This document shows, in pieces, positions 7,025 to 16,049 of a stretch of 57,693 nucleotides of DNA (positions are counted from its first letter, which is position 1; each line of letters opens with the position of its first letter). Origin of the DNA: CAIVAT01 sp038212325. Its GTDB lineage: Bacteria; Bacteroidota; Bacteroidia; Bacteroidales; FEN-979. Position numbers and translations under genes: made by a program. The notes under the pieces were generated by a model that was given only the letters and a program-made list of their open reading frames with translations, had not been told where the DNA came from and did no database searches. The stretch is taken from contig JBBQUQ010000010.1 in assembly GCA_038212325.1 (NCBI GenBank), positions 1-57,693 on the forward strand, written 5' to 3'.

Positions 7025-8155
7025 TTAGAGTCGTTGCATAAGCTGTTTCACCATCGTCTCTTTCCATCCCGAAAAAGTTCCCTGAATGATCTGGTTCCTT
7101 GCTTCCTTCATGAGCCACATGTAAAACCCAAGGTTATGCATCGTTGCGATCATGGCACCCAGGATCTCCTTCGACATGAATAAATGGCGCAGGAAGGCCT
7201 TGTTGTATTGCAGGTCGGCATAAACCTCACCCTGTTCCTCCAGGGCGGAAAAATCACCCTTCCACTTTTCGTTTTTAATGTTGATGATCCCGTTCCGGGT
7301 GAAAAGCATCCCGTTGCGACCATTGCGTGTAGGCATTACACAATCAAACATGTCGATGCCCAGGGCAATGCTTTCCAATATGTTTGCAGGTGTTCCGACA
7401 CCCATCAGGTAGCGGGGCCTGTTGTCGGGAAGGATGCCACACACAAGGCCGGTCATGTCATACATTATGCCGGCAGGCTCGCCAACAGATAGTCCGCCGA
7501 TAGCATTTCCGGGCGCATCCTGCTGTGCAATAAACCTGGCAGATTCAACGCGGAGCTCAGGAAACACACTGCCCTGAACAATGGGGAACAGGCTTTGGGT
7601 GTAGCCATGCGGGCATTCAGTTTGAGCAAAGTGGCTCATGCAGCGGGTGAGCCAGTAATGGGTGCGCTTCATCGATTTCAGCGCATAGGCCTGGTCGCAG
7701 GGGTAAGGAGTGCATTCATCGAATGCCATGATGATATCCGCGCCAAGCTGGCGCTGAACATCAATGGCCTTTTCAGGTGTAAAAACATGCCTGGAGCCAT
7801 CAATGTGCGACTGGAAAATAACCCCGTCGTCCGTAAATTTCCTGATGTCGCCCAATGAATAAATCTGGTATCCGCCGCTGTCGGTGAGTATGGGCTTATC
7901 CCAGCCGTTGAATTTGTGGAGCCCCCCGGCTGCACTGACGATGTGGGCGCCAGGCCTGAGATAGAGGTGATACGTGTTTGAAAGCATGATCTGTGCTTTG
8001 ACTTCCTCTCTCAAATCTTTGACATGAAGGGCTTTGATTGTGCCGGCTGTGCCAACAGGCATGAAAAAAGGCGATGCTATGTCGCCATGATCAGTGGAAA
8101 GCAATCCGGCACGGGCAGATGTGCCATGATCGCGATATGAAATGTCGAATTTCAA
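7025..8155 (-). CDS. tgt: Queuine/preQ1 tRNA-ribosyltransferase
   Basis: Exchanges guanine 34 of certain tRNAs for a queuosine precursor. Recognised from ARAGLLSTDHG, SPFFMPVGTAGTIKALH, LSNTYHLYLRPG, LTDSGGYQI, GNAIGGLSVGEP, RYLMGVGTP and DMFDCVMPTRNGRNG, which include the catalytic aspartates. I place the start at a TTG (8153-8155), giving MKFDISYRDHG, which matches the usual family N-terminus. The longer frame starts with another TTG at 8182 that overlaps the -7 element. The C-terminal zinc site of most bacterial Tgt (CxCxxC before the LRHL motif) is absent: the aligned segment reads GEVYADLQYNKAFLRHL. I believe this is a feature of the Bacteroidota branch, not damage. Confidence 0.93.
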   Translation of the reverse strand: MKFDISYRDHGTSARAGLLSTDHGDIASPFFMPVGTAGTIKALHVKDLREEVKAQIMLSNTYHLYLRPGAHIVSAAGGLHKFNGWDKPILTDSGGYQIYSLGDIRKFTDDGVIFQSHIDGSRHVFTPEKAIDVQRQLGADIIMAFDECTPYPCDQAYALKSMKRTHYWLTRCMSHFAQTECPHGYTQSLFPIVQGSVFPELRVESARFIAQQDAPGNAIGGLSVGEPAGIMYDMTGLVCGILPDNRPRYLMGVGTPANILESIALGIDMFDCVMPTRNGRNGMLFTRNGIINIKNEKWKGDFSALEEQGEVYADLQYNKAFLRHLFMSKEILGAMIATMHNLGFYMWLMKEARNQIIQGTFSGWKETMVKQLMQRL

Positions 8156-8179
8156 TTTACAGGTTTTGAAGAATTCCCG

Positions 8180-8187
8180 CAAAGGTA
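8180..8187 (-). promoter_or_regulatory. -7 promoter element of tgt-lptG
   Basis: Minus-strand TACCTTTG (TAnnTTTG), 24 bp upstream of the TTG start at 8155. It overlaps the alternative TTG at 8182, which rules that start out. Confidence 0.5.
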
Positions 8188-8254
8188 AGGGTTCTTCTTT
8201 TCAACTGCATCGTCATTTTATTCCCAAGGCCTGTTTTTATAACAGGAGATTTGA

Positions 8255-8262
8255 TAACTTTG
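8255..8262 (+). promoter_or_regulatory. -7 promoter element of the family-2 glycosyltransferase
   Basis: TAACTTTG (TAnnTTTG), 24 bp upstream of the ATG at 8287. Confidence 0.5.
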
Positions 8263-8286
8263 CCATCAAATAAAATTTTTCGGTTA

Positions 8287-9420
8287 ATGGTTGATTTTCT
8301 GTTCAATAGACAATTACTGCCACTCATATTGTTAGGCTCATTCACTTTTGTCTTTATACTACAGCAGGGTTATTACTGGGTAATTTTCTGGAGGCTTGGA
8401 CGTTACAGGCATCGTGAGCACGCTTCGGCAGGCAGGGGGGTCTCGGTCGTCATTTGCGCTCACAATGAATATCATCATCTTCATGAAACCCTCCCGTTGT
8501 TCCTTGAACAGGATTACCCCGACTACGAAGTGCTCGTTGTCAACCATTCATCTGATGATGACACGAACTACCTGCTCACCAGCCTTGAGGAGAAATATCC
8601 GCACCTCACAACCATTACGATCAGAGAAGACCTTAATTTCTTTTCAGGAAAGAAATTTCCGCTCTCGATTGGCATAAAATCGGCGAAGCACGACCTGGTG
8701 CTGCTGACCGATGCCGACTGCAAACCTTCATCCAGGAACTGGATCCGCTGCATGGAATCGGCATTCATGCCAAAAACGGAAGTCGTGCTGGGATATGGTC
8801 CCTATCATCGCAGTAACGGCTTGCTGAATAAACTCATCCGCTTTGATACTGCGCATATTGCCATTCAGTACCTCTCCTATGCCCTTGCAGGCATTCCTTA
8901 TATGGGTGTGGGCAGGAATTTATCCTATCTCAAGCAGGTTTTTTATAAAAACCAGGGATTTATCTCGCACTACCGCATCCGTTCAGGCGATGATGACCTT
9001 TTTGTCAACCGCGTCGCCAACCGGTCAAACACCGCAATCATGGTACTTCCGGGAAGTTATACCTTGTCAGATCCCAAGCAGACATTCGGGACTTGGATCA
9101 CCCAAAAAAAGAGACATCTTTCAACCAGCCATCTGTATAAATTCAGGCATAAATTTTTACTGGGGCTCTATGCCTTCAGCCTGGTGGGCTTTTATGCCTT
9201 GTTCATCCTGCTCCTTTCACTCAACTGGTCGGTCATCCCGGTCCTTGGCATATTTCTGCTCCGGCTCATTTCACAGTATTTCATCCTTGCAGGATGCATG
9301 CGGCAGTTGAGTGAGAGGGACCTGGTGCCATTTCTCCCATTTTATGAAATTTTCCTCCTGCTGTTCAATGCCGGAATATTGATCTCAAATGTAGTTCGTA
9401 AACCTGCCCGATGGAAATGA
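8287..9420 (+). CDS. Membrane-bound family-2 glycosyltransferase
   Basis: About 377 residues. An N-terminal membrane helix (LLPLILLGSFTFVFILQQG) is followed by a GT-A domain: SVVICAHNEYHHLHETLPLFLEQDYPDYEVLVVN, then the DxD-type LLTDADCKPSS, and RSGDDDLFVNRV as the acceptor-side acidic motif. Two or three C-terminal helices come after KKRHLSTSHLYKFRHKFLLGLYAF. The layout resembles processive or membrane-lipid glycosyltransferases. The donor and acceptor cannot be read from sequence. The ATG at 8287 fits the promoter at 8255 and places the helix first. Its last 10 bp overlap the start of the sigma-factor gene, implying translational coupling. Confidence 0.85.
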   Translation: MVDFLFNRQLLPLILLGSFTFVFILQQGYYWVIFWRLGRYRHREHASAGRGVSVVICAHNEYHHLHETLPLFLEQDYPDYEVLVVNHSSDDDTNYLLTSLEEKYPHLTTITIREDLNFFSGKKFPLSIGIKSAKHDLVLLTDADCKPSSRNWIRCMESAFMPKTEVVLGYGPYHRSNGLLNKLIRFDTAHIAIQYLSYALAGIPYMGVGRNLSYLKQVFYKNQGFISHYRIRSGDDDLFVNRVANRSNTAIMVLPGSYTLSDPKQTFGTWITQKKRHLSTSHLYKFRHKFLLGLYAFSLVGFYALFILLLSLNWSVIPVLGIFLLRLISQYFILAGCMRQLSERDLVPFLPFYEIFLLLFNAGILISNVVRKPARWK

Positions 9421-10019
9421 CAGCTCATCTGACCGAAAAGGCACAGCTTGATTATGCCCTGGTGACAAGGGCCCGTGATCACGGGGACCAGCATGCTTAT
9501 GCAGAACTGCTGACCAAATACCGCGACACGCTATACTTCATGATGCTGAAGATGACCAACAATCCGACAGATGCCGAAGATTTGACCATTGAAGCATTTG
9601 GAAAGGCATTCAAGAAAATTCAACATTACACGCCCGATTTCGCCTTCAGCACCTGGCTTTTCAGGATTGCAGCAAATAACTGCATCGATTTCCTGCGGAA
9701 AAGCAAAAGGATCCAGTTTGCCGACAATTTTTTTGATGATGATGGAGAATCCTCTGATTTTTCTTCTAATATTCTATCCACAGGACTAGACCCTGAAGAG
9801 AAAATCATCGAAAAGCAAAAGATTCAGCTCATGCGGGAGGTTGTTGAAAGACTTAAGCCTCATTATCGCAAAATGATCGAGCTGAGGTATTTTAAGGAAT
9901 GGTCGTATGAAGAGATCGCTAATGAACTTGATCTGCCAATCGGCACGGTGAAGGCCCAGCTCTTTCGCGCCAGGGAGTTTTTATTCCAGATACTTAAGTC
10001 GGTGGAGGAACGGATTTAG
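9411..10019 (+). CDS. ECF-type sigma-70 factor
   Basis: A 202-residue sigma factor with region 2 (AYAELLTKYRDTLYFMMLKMTNNPTDAEDLTIEAFGKAF..., FSTWLFRIAANNCIDFLRK) and region 4 (LKPHYRKMIELRYFKEWSYEEIANELDLPIGTVKAQLFRARE, a helix-turn-helix). No anti-sigma gene is adjacent. It overlaps the glycosyltransferase gene by 10 bp and is followed by a separately promoted urocanase gene. The linker between regions 2 and 4 is acidic (FDDDGESSDF). The regulon cannot be inferred here. Confidence 0.9.
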   Translation: MEMTAHLTEKAQLDYALVTRARDHGDQHAYAELLTKYRDTLYFMMLKMTNNPTDAEDLTIEAFGKAFKKIQHYTPDFAFSTWLFRIAANNCIDFLRKSKRIQFADNFFDDDGESSDFSSNILSTGLDPEEKIIEKQKIQLMREVVERLKPHYRKMIELRYFKEWSYEEIANELDLPIGTVKAQLFRAREFLFQILKSVEERI

Positions 10020-10025
10020 CCCGAC

Positions 10026-10046
10026 GCGTGACGGGGAACCCGTGAC
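10026..10046. repeat. Three degenerate 7-bp units between sigma factor and hutU
   Basis: GCGTGAC, GGGGAAC, CCGTGAC on the plus strand, the reverse complement of the GCGTCAC heptamer family, a few bases after the sigma-factor stop. Confidence 0.6.
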
Positions 10047-10056
10047 AGTTTTTTGC

Positions 10057-10064
10057 TAACTTTG
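10057..10064 (+). promoter_or_regulatory. -7 promoter element of hutU
   Basis: TAACTTTG (TAnnTTTG), 21 bp upstream of the ATG at 10086. Confidence 0.5.
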
Positions 10065-10085
10065 TCTGTGTAATTTATTTTTTTC

Positions 10086-12086
10086 ATGGAAACAAATGAT
10101 TTTAAAAATTTCATTCTGCAGGGCATTCCCGCAGAGTTGCCGGCCTTGCGGCCATGTGACGCTTCAGTAAGCCATGCCCCCGCCAGGAAGAACATCCTTT
10201 CGGCTGCCGAGAAAAGCCTTGCCCTGAGAAATGCACTGAGGTATTTCGATCCGGTTCAGCATGCGATCCTGGCTCCTGAATTTGCAGAGGAGCTGAAGAA
10301 AAACGGCCGGATTTACATGTACCGTTTCCGGCCTTCCTACCCGATGCATGCCCGGCATATCGCAGAGTATCCCCACCGCTCGGTGCAGGCGTCGGCGATT
10401 ATGCTGATGATCCAGAACAACCTTGATCCGGCAGTTGCCCAGCATCCGCATGAACTGATCACCTATGGAGGCAACGGCGCTGTTTTCCAGAACTGGGCGC
10501 AATACCTGCTTACGATGAAGTACCTTGCCACCATGACCGATGAGCAGACCCTGGTGATGTATTCCGGTCATCCGATGGGGCTGTTCCCGTCGCACCGGGA
10601 TGCTCCGCGGGTTGTGGTAACCAATGGCATGATGATCCCCAACTATTCCAAACCCGACGACTGGGAACGGTTCAACGCGTTGGGAGTCACCCAGTACGGG
10701 CAGATGACCGCCGGATCGTACATGTATATCGGTCCGCAGGGAATCGTTCACGGTACGACGATTACCATTCTGAATGCAGCCCGCAAGGTAACCGCCGACG
10801 CGATCGGCGGAACGGTATTCGTGACCTCCGGGTTGGGCGGTATGTCGGGTGCCCAGGCTAAAGCCGCAGTCATTGCAGGGGCCATAGCTGTTGTTGCCGA
10901 AATAAATCCGGCGGTTGTAAAAAAGCGTTTTGAGCAGGGATGGGTCGATGAAGTATTCACGAATCTTGATGAGCTTTTACGCCGGCTGATGCAGGCTGTT
11001 TGCAACAGGGAAGCAGTGTCACTGGCTTTCCAGGGCAATGTCGTGGATTTATGGGAGTACCTTGCAGCGCATGACCTGCAGATTGAACTGGGGTCGGACC
11101 AGACATCGTTGCACAATCCTTGGTCGGGGGGCTATTACCCTGCCGGGCTTACCCTTGAGGAGTCGAATGAATTGATGGCCAGGGACCCCGAGAAATTCAG
11201 GAATGCCGTGCAAAAGTCGTTGTGCCGCCAGGTGACCGCAATCAATACCATGTCGGCCAACGGGATGTATTTTTGGGATTACGGCAATGCCTTTCTTCTC
11301 GAGGCATCCCGCGCAGGTGCTGATGTCATGAAGCCGGATGGAACATTTATTTACCCGTCGTATGTGCAGGATATCATGGGGCCCCTTTTCTTCGATTACG
11401 GCTTCGGGCCGTTCCGGTGGGTTTGCACTTCGGGAATGCCCGAGGATCTTGAGGTTACAGACCGGATTGCCGCTTCTGTGCTGGAAGAGATCGCAGCGAC
11501 TTCACCCAGGGAGACAGAGATGCAAATGCGCGACAACATCCATTGGATCCGCGAAGCGGGGAAAAATAGGCTGGTTGTCGGATCACAGGCGCGCATCCTT
11601 TATGCCGATTGCGAAGGCCGAACCAAAATAGCCGCCGCATTCAATGAGGCAATAAAAAGCGGGCTGATTTCTGCCCCGGTGGTGCTCGGGCGCGATCATC
11701 ACGACGTTTCAGGCACCGATTCACCCTACCGTGAAACATCAAACATTTACGATGGGTCAGGATTCACGGCCGACATGGCCATCCAGAATGTGATCGGCGA
11801 CGGATTCCGCGGCGCGACCTGGGTCTCCATTCACAACGGAGGCGGCGTCGGGTGGGGCGAAGTGATCAACGGAGGGTTTGGCATGTTGCTCGACGGCACC
11901 GATGATGCTGCCCGCAGGCTTCGGCTGATGCTGCACTGGGATGTTAACAACGGCATCGCCCGGCGGGCATGGGCGCGCAACGACGAAGCCATCTTTGCCA
12001 TTAAGCGGGCCATGCAGGATGAACCCGGCCTGCAGGTTACGCTGCCGAACCGTGTCGATGACGATTTGATCAAAGACCTGTTTTAG
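10086..12086 (+). CDS. hutU: Urocanate hydratase
   Basis: NAD-dependent enzyme that converts urocanate to imidazolone propionate, the second step of histidine breakdown. The 666-residue protein shows family landmarks: ITYGGNGAVFQNWAQY, MYSGHPMGLFPSH, MTAGSYMYIGPQGIVHGTT, the NAD-binding TSGLGGMSGAQAKA, GMYFWDYGNAFLLEA, YVQDIMGPLFFDYGFGPFRWVCTSG (with the active-site Cys) and the C-terminal ATWVSIHNGGGVGWGEVINGG. It is longer than the classical proteobacterial enzyme (about 550), as in the longer form seen in Bacteroidota. No other hut gene lies nearby. It is convergent with the lipoprotein gene, with a 3-bp gap. Confidence 0.95.
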   Translation: METNDFKNFILQGIPAELPALRPCDASVSHAPARKNILSAAEKSLALRNALRYFDPVQHAILAPEFAEELKKNGRIYMYRFRPSYPMHARHIAEYPHRSVQASAIMLMIQNNLDPAVAQHPHELITYGGNGAVFQNWAQYLLTMKYLATMTDEQTLVMYSGHPMGLFPSHRDAPRVVVTNGMMIPNYSKPDDWERFNALGVTQYGQMTAGSYMYIGPQGIVHGTTITILNAARKVTADAIGGTVFVTSGLGGMSGAQAKAAVIAGAIAVVAEINPAVVKKRFEQGWVDEVFTNLDELLRRLMQAVCNREAVSLAFQGNVVDLWEYLAAHDLQIELGSDQTSLHNPWSGGYYPAGLTLEESNELMARDPEKFRNAVQKSLCRQVTAINTMSANGMYFWDYGNAFLLEASRAGADVMKPDGTFIYPSYVQDIMGPLFFDYGFGPFRWVCTSGMPEDLEVTDRIAASVLEEIAATSPRETEMQMRDNIHWIREAGKNRLVVGSQARILYADCEGRTKIAAAFNEAIKSGLISAPVVLGRDHHDVSGTDSPYRETSNIYDGSGFTADMAIQNVIGDGFRGATWVSIHNGGGVGWGEVINGGFGMLLDGTDDAARRLRLMLHWDVNNGIARRAWARNDEAIFAIKRAMQDEPGLQVTLPNRVDDDLIKDLF

Positions 12087-12089
12087 GAA

Positions 12090-13076
12090 TTAGAAATTCT
12101 TTGAGGAGATTACCTGGGTGATGACATCGGTTGAATTAACCGGGTTTGACACCTCCTGCCTGATGATGCCATATGCACTGTTTAACCATAGATAGGCAGT
12201 TCTTGTTACCTTGTTGCTCCCGAAATAAACCGGCTCGGTGTACTTGAATTTCCAGCAGGGAAAAATTCCGGCAGGTGTTGATAAAATCTGGCTCGTGTCA
12301 ACCAGGGTGACCGTGGTCGTGTCGTTATTTACATAGGTGCGGTATATCACCCCGGGTTTTGCATTGATAGGCAGCGTGAAGGGTTTATTGCTCAGTGTAG
12401 AGTCGGTAATGACAGAAAATGCATCAGGAGTTACATTCCAGCTGAAAGAAGCGTTCTGGCCAGCCCATCCGCATGTTTGCGCAATAAGGCCGCTGAACAG
12501 GTAATCTGACGGTACCAGGTTTATTTGCTTCTCAACCTGGCAGGTAGTTCCATTCAGCAATGTGACGCTGTAGGTCCATTTATTCCCGTTTTTTGCAAAA
12601 TTGTAATATTTAAGCGAATCTGACGATAGCTGCGACGATTTGAGGGCTCCCGACCAACTGATGAATTCATCACCCAGGTCACCGCATTCATTCCCGCTGA
12701 TGTTCAATTCGATTTCACTTTCAGCTTTAAATACCGCATACCCCCCAAGGCTCCAGGCCTGGCAGAAAGGGTTGGACGGGTCGTTGTTGACGACATTAAA
12801 ATACAATGTTCCGTCGATAAACTGAAATTCATGGAAGACATTGGTTTCCTGCATGAAAATAATGCCTGAAAGGTAAGTTCCTCCCGCATCAGGATAAATT
12901 TCAACCGTGCAATATTCAATCACCAGCTTGTTGTTTTTAAACGTAGAAATGCTTCCGTTCCAGGTCCCGATAAAATCGTTCTGGCTCTTGCCGGTCGGGT
13001 CAAATGAATCCTTTTTACATCCTGCAAACGGGATGAGCACGGTTGCACAGATAAGGATAAGGAGATATTTTTTCAT
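12090..13076 (-). CDS. Uncharacterised lipoprotein
   Basis: A 328-residue protein with a lipoprotein signal (MKKYLLILICATVLIPFAGC, lipobox FAGC). The mature part starts KKDSFDPTG and is beta-rich: an N-terminal section with NDFIGTWNGSISTF, resembling lipocalin-like or small secreted ligand-binding domains, then a section ending in YFGSNKVTRTAYLWLNSAYGIIRQE. I do not recognise a named family. It is 18 bp downstream of the YD-like gene on the same strand and probably in one transcript with it. Confidence 0.7.
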   Translation of the reverse strand: MKKYLLILICATVLIPFAGCKKDSFDPTGKSQNDFIGTWNGSISTFKNNKLVIEYCTVEIYPDAGGTYLSGIIFMQETNVFHEFQFIDGTLYFNVVNNDPSNPFCQAWSLGGYAVFKAESEIELNISGNECGDLGDEFISWSGALKSSQLSSDSLKYYNFAKNGNKWTYSVTLLNGTTCQVEKQINLVPSDYLFSGLIAQTCGWAGQNASFSWNVTPDAFSVITDSTLSNKPFTLPINAKPGVIYRTYVNNDTTTVTLVDTSQILSTPAGIFPCWKFKYTEPVYFGSNKVTRTAYLWLNSAYGIIRQEVSNPVNSTDVITQVISSKNF

Positions 13077-13094
13077 GCAGTCTATAACGTTGTT

Positions 13095-13802
13095 TTATTC
13101 AAAATAGGTATATTCATACTTAAGAAAATAATGCCGGGTGATGGATTTGCCGCGCCCGTCGAAAAAAACATCCACTTCTGCTGCGCGACCATCCTCATCG
13201 TAGCTGCGGTTAACGGTGAGGTAAACCTCGCCATCCTCGTCGAGTTCCTCCTCCATGGTTATCTGTTCCTGGTCATTTTGGGTGATGCGGGTCGGGTTTG
13301 GCTGCAGTTTGCTTAAATCGGGTTCCGATATCAACTCTCCATCGCCATCTGTTACCTGGTGGCCGACCAACTCCCCGTTGTCCCATTCAAATGTTTCCAC
13401 CTGGTCAACTTCATCCTCATCGGTGGTGGTGATCAGCCTGACTGGTTTGCCCGCGTCATTGTATTCATACACGATGGTGTCAACCGATCCGTCAAGGTAA
13501 TGTTTCAGCACATGGCGGATCCTTCCGGCATCGTCGCGCACAAATGTTTTCTTTTCGGCAACTTCACCTTCAGAAAGACAATACTGCTCATGAAGGAGAT
13601 TGCCCTTGTCATCGTAACTGTATTCGAACATCTCTTCAAAGTCTCCGCCGGAACTGTACTTTATCTCTTTCAACGTACGCCCTTCCTGATCCAATTCGCT
13701 GTAATGATTTGGATATCCCTGATCATCAACCTCTTCATCATATCCATTCCGGATGAGGTAATCATACTTTGTGACAGTTATACTGTTTATTTTTTTCTCC
13801 AT
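13095..13802 (-). CDS. Acidic protein with YD/RHS-like repeats
   Basis: A 235-residue, strongly acidic protein with no signal peptide. It is built of degenerate beta repeats such as FEYSYDDKGNLLHE, FVRDDAGRIRHV, YEYNDAGKPVRL and RSYDEDGRAAEVDVFFDGRG, which resemble the YD repeat of RHS proteins or the YwqK-type MORN-like repeats. The repeats suggest an extended beta-sheet ribbon. The function is unknown. Lacking a signal sequence, it is expected in the cytoplasm, unlike typical RHS proteins. It precedes the lipoprotein gene by 18 bp. Confidence 0.65.
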   Translation of the reverse strand: MEKKINSITVTKYDYLIRNGYDEEVDDQGYPNHYSELDQEGRTLKEIKYSSGGDFEEMFEYSYDDKGNLLHEQYCLSEGEVAEKKTFVRDDAGRIRHVLKHYLDGSVDTIVYEYNDAGKPVRLITTTDEDEVDQVETFEWDNGELVGHQVTDGDGELISEPDLSKLQPNPTRITQNDQEQITMEEELDEDGEVYLTVNRSYDEDGRAAEVDVFFDGRGKSITRHYFLKYEYTYFE

Positions 13803-13911
13803 TTATGATTTACCGGGTAAAATTGTTCGTTTTAATGCCATAAATTTACTGCAATTATTGCAACCCCCATCCTATTTGGCAGGATAAATGTTAAAAATTA
13901 AATACAGACCT

Positions 13912-16026
13912 ATGAAAAAGAGTTTTTTTTTCTTACTTGTTGTCTTAATTCCGTCTATGAATGCTTGTAAACAAAAGATGCCGGTAAAATATCCGGTTTC
14001 GAAAAAGGTTGACACCGTTGATAACTATTTTGGTAAAAAAGTAGCAGATCCATATCGTTGGCTTGAAAATGACACCGCTGCGGAAACTGCTGCCTGGGTG
14101 ATTGCCGAAAATGAAGTTACGAACAACTACCTGGCGAAGATACCCTTCCGCGAGAAAATCAGGGAGAGGCTTACCAAAATGTGGAACTATCCGCGGTATG
14201 GTGTCCCTTTCAAAGAGGGGCCCCGATATTTTTTCTTTAAGAATGACGGGCTGCAGAATCAATCGGTTTTTTATACCAGTAAGGGACTGGCAGGGGAGCC
14301 AAAGGTGCTGCTTGATCCCAACAAACTCTCCGATGACGGAACAGTGGCCCTGGCAGGAACGGCGGTTTCCCATGGTGGAAAATACCTGGCATACAGCATT
14401 GCGCGCAGCGGCTCAGACTGGAATGAAATTTACATCATGGAGATCGAATCGGGGAAACTCCTGCCCGACACACTGAAATGGGTTAAGTTTTCGGGCATGT
14501 CGTGGCAAAACGACGGATTTTATTATAGCCGTTATGATGCCCCTAAGAAAGGAATGGAACTTTCGAATAAAAATGAGTTTCAAAAGGTTTTTTACCATTC
14601 GGTCGGCACCCGACAGCAGGAGGATAAACTTATTTACCAAAACCTTAAATACCCGCAGCGCAATTACGGGGCATCCGTAACAGAAGACCAGCGTTTTTTA
14701 ATCCTGTATGAATCCGAATCCACCAGTGGAACCGCGATCTATTTTCGCGATCTGGCAAAGCCGGGAACATCATTCATCAAGCTTGCAGAAGGGTTTGATT
14801 ATGAATATAGCGTGGTGGACAATGTGGGTGATGAATTGCTGGTGTTGACAAACCACGACGCACCCAGGAAGAAACTGATCCTGATGGATCCTGCCAAACC
14901 TGAACCAGGCAACTGGAAAACCATCATTCCAGAGCAGAAAGATGTGCTGGAGTTGGTGAGCCTCGCAGGTGGTGTACTCGTTGCGGAATACATGCATGAC
15001 GCCGCCTCAAAAGCTTCCCTGTACAGCCTTGACGGAAAATTCGTTCATGAAATGAGCCTGCCCGGCATTGGGACACTCTCAGGCTTCAGCGGTAAAAAGG
15101 ACGATAGCATTGCTTTTTACGGCTATGCATCCTTTACTTTTCCCACAACGATTTTTAAATATGATGCCAGGCAAAACAGGTCGGAAATATACAACCGGCC
15201 TGAAATCGATTTCGATCCCGAACGCTACGACGTAAAACAGGTTTTCTATCCTGGCAAGGACAAAACCATGATTCCCATGTTCGTGATACACAAGAAAGGA
15301 ATTACCCTCGACGGTACCAACCCGGCCCTGCTTTATGGTTACGGAGGGTTCAATGTGAGCCTTACTCCGGGTTTCAGCCTGAGCAGGTTGCTGTTTCTTG
15401 AAAACGGAGGGGTTTATGCCGTGGCCAATCTTCGCGGGGGCGGGGAATATGGCGAAGAGTGGCACAAAGCCGGCACGAAGGAGCGGAAGCAAAATGTATT
15501 TGACGATTTTATTGCTGCCGCAGGGTATCTGATCACAAAGAAATACACCTCACCGCAGCACCTGGCCATTATGGGCGGATCAAATGGCGGGTTGCTTGTG
15601 GGCGCCTGCATGACCCAGCGCCCTGAACTTTTCAAGGTCGCAATTCCGCAGGTTGGTGTGATGGACATGCTCCGTTATCACAAATTTACCATCGGCTGGG
15701 CCTGGGCCAGCGACTATGGCACCAGCGAAACAAAGGAGGGTTTTGATTACCTGGTTAAATATTCGCCCCTGCACAACCTTAAAGACAGTGTTGAATATCC
15801 GGCCACCCTGGCCTTCACAGGCGATCACGACGACAGGGTGGTTCCGGCGCATACCTTCAAATTCATGGCAACCCTCCAGGAAAAACACAAAGGCGACAAT
15901 CCCGTCCTTGTGCGCATTGAAACAAAAGCAGGTCATGGAGCCGGCAAGCCAACTTTAAAGCTGATAGATGAAACCACCGACTTATGGTCGTTTGTGTTTT
16001 ACAATCTTGGAATGACCATGAAATAA
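13912..16026 (+). CDS. Prolyl oligopeptidase (S9A), lipoprotein
   Basis: Serine peptidase that cleaves short peptides after proline. The N-terminus MKKSFFFLLVVLIPSMNAC carries a lipobox (MNAC), so it is envelope-anchored. The propeller domain begins with DPYRWLENDTAAETAAWVIAEN, and the catalytic domain carries GGSNGG (nucleophile Ser), GDHDDRVVPAHTFK (Asp) and AGHGAGKPT (His). The length of about 704 residues is normal. The ATG at 13912 was chosen over 13888 because it begins the signal peptide. There is no clear TAnnTTTG upstream. It is convergent with the BlaI-family gene. Confidence 0.94.
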   Translation: MKKSFFFLLVVLIPSMNACKQKMPVKYPVSKKVDTVDNYFGKKVADPYRWLENDTAAETAAWVIAENEVTNNYLAKIPFREKIRERLTKMWNYPRYGVPFKEGPRYFFFKNDGLQNQSVFYTSKGLAGEPKVLLDPNKLSDDGTVALAGTAVSHGGKYLAYSIARSGSDWNEIYIMEIESGKLLPDTLKWVKFSGMSWQNDGFYYSRYDAPKKGMELSNKNEFQKVFYHSVGTRQQEDKLIYQNLKYPQRNYGASVTEDQRFLILYESESTSGTAIYFRDLAKPGTSFIKLAEGFDYEYSVVDNVGDELLVLTNHDAPRKKLILMDPAKPEPGNWKTIIPEQKDVLELVSLAGGVLVAEYMHDAASKASLYSLDGKFVHEMSLPGIGTLSGFSGKKDDSIAFYGYASFTFPTTIFKYDARQNRSEIYNRPEIDFDPERYDVKQVFYPGKDKTMIPMFVIHKKGITLDGTNPALLYGYGGFNVSLTPGFSLSRLLFLENGGVYAVANLRGGGEYGEEWHKAGTKERKQNVFDDFIAAAGYLITKKYTSPQHLAIMGGSNGGLLVGACMTQRPELFKVAIPQVGVMDMLRYHKFTIGWAWASDYGTSETKEGFDYLVKYSPLHNLKDSVEYPATLAFTGDHDDRVVPAHTFKFMATLQEKHKGDNPVLVRIETKAGHGAGKPTLKLIDETTDLWSFVFYNLGMTMK

Positions 16027-16049
16027 CAGGGTAAATCAAAAGCCCAACA

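Noticed and set aside
8156..8182. Longer TTG-started N-terminus for tgt
   Set aside because: That TTG lies in the -7 element TACCTTTG, and the extra residues do not match the family.
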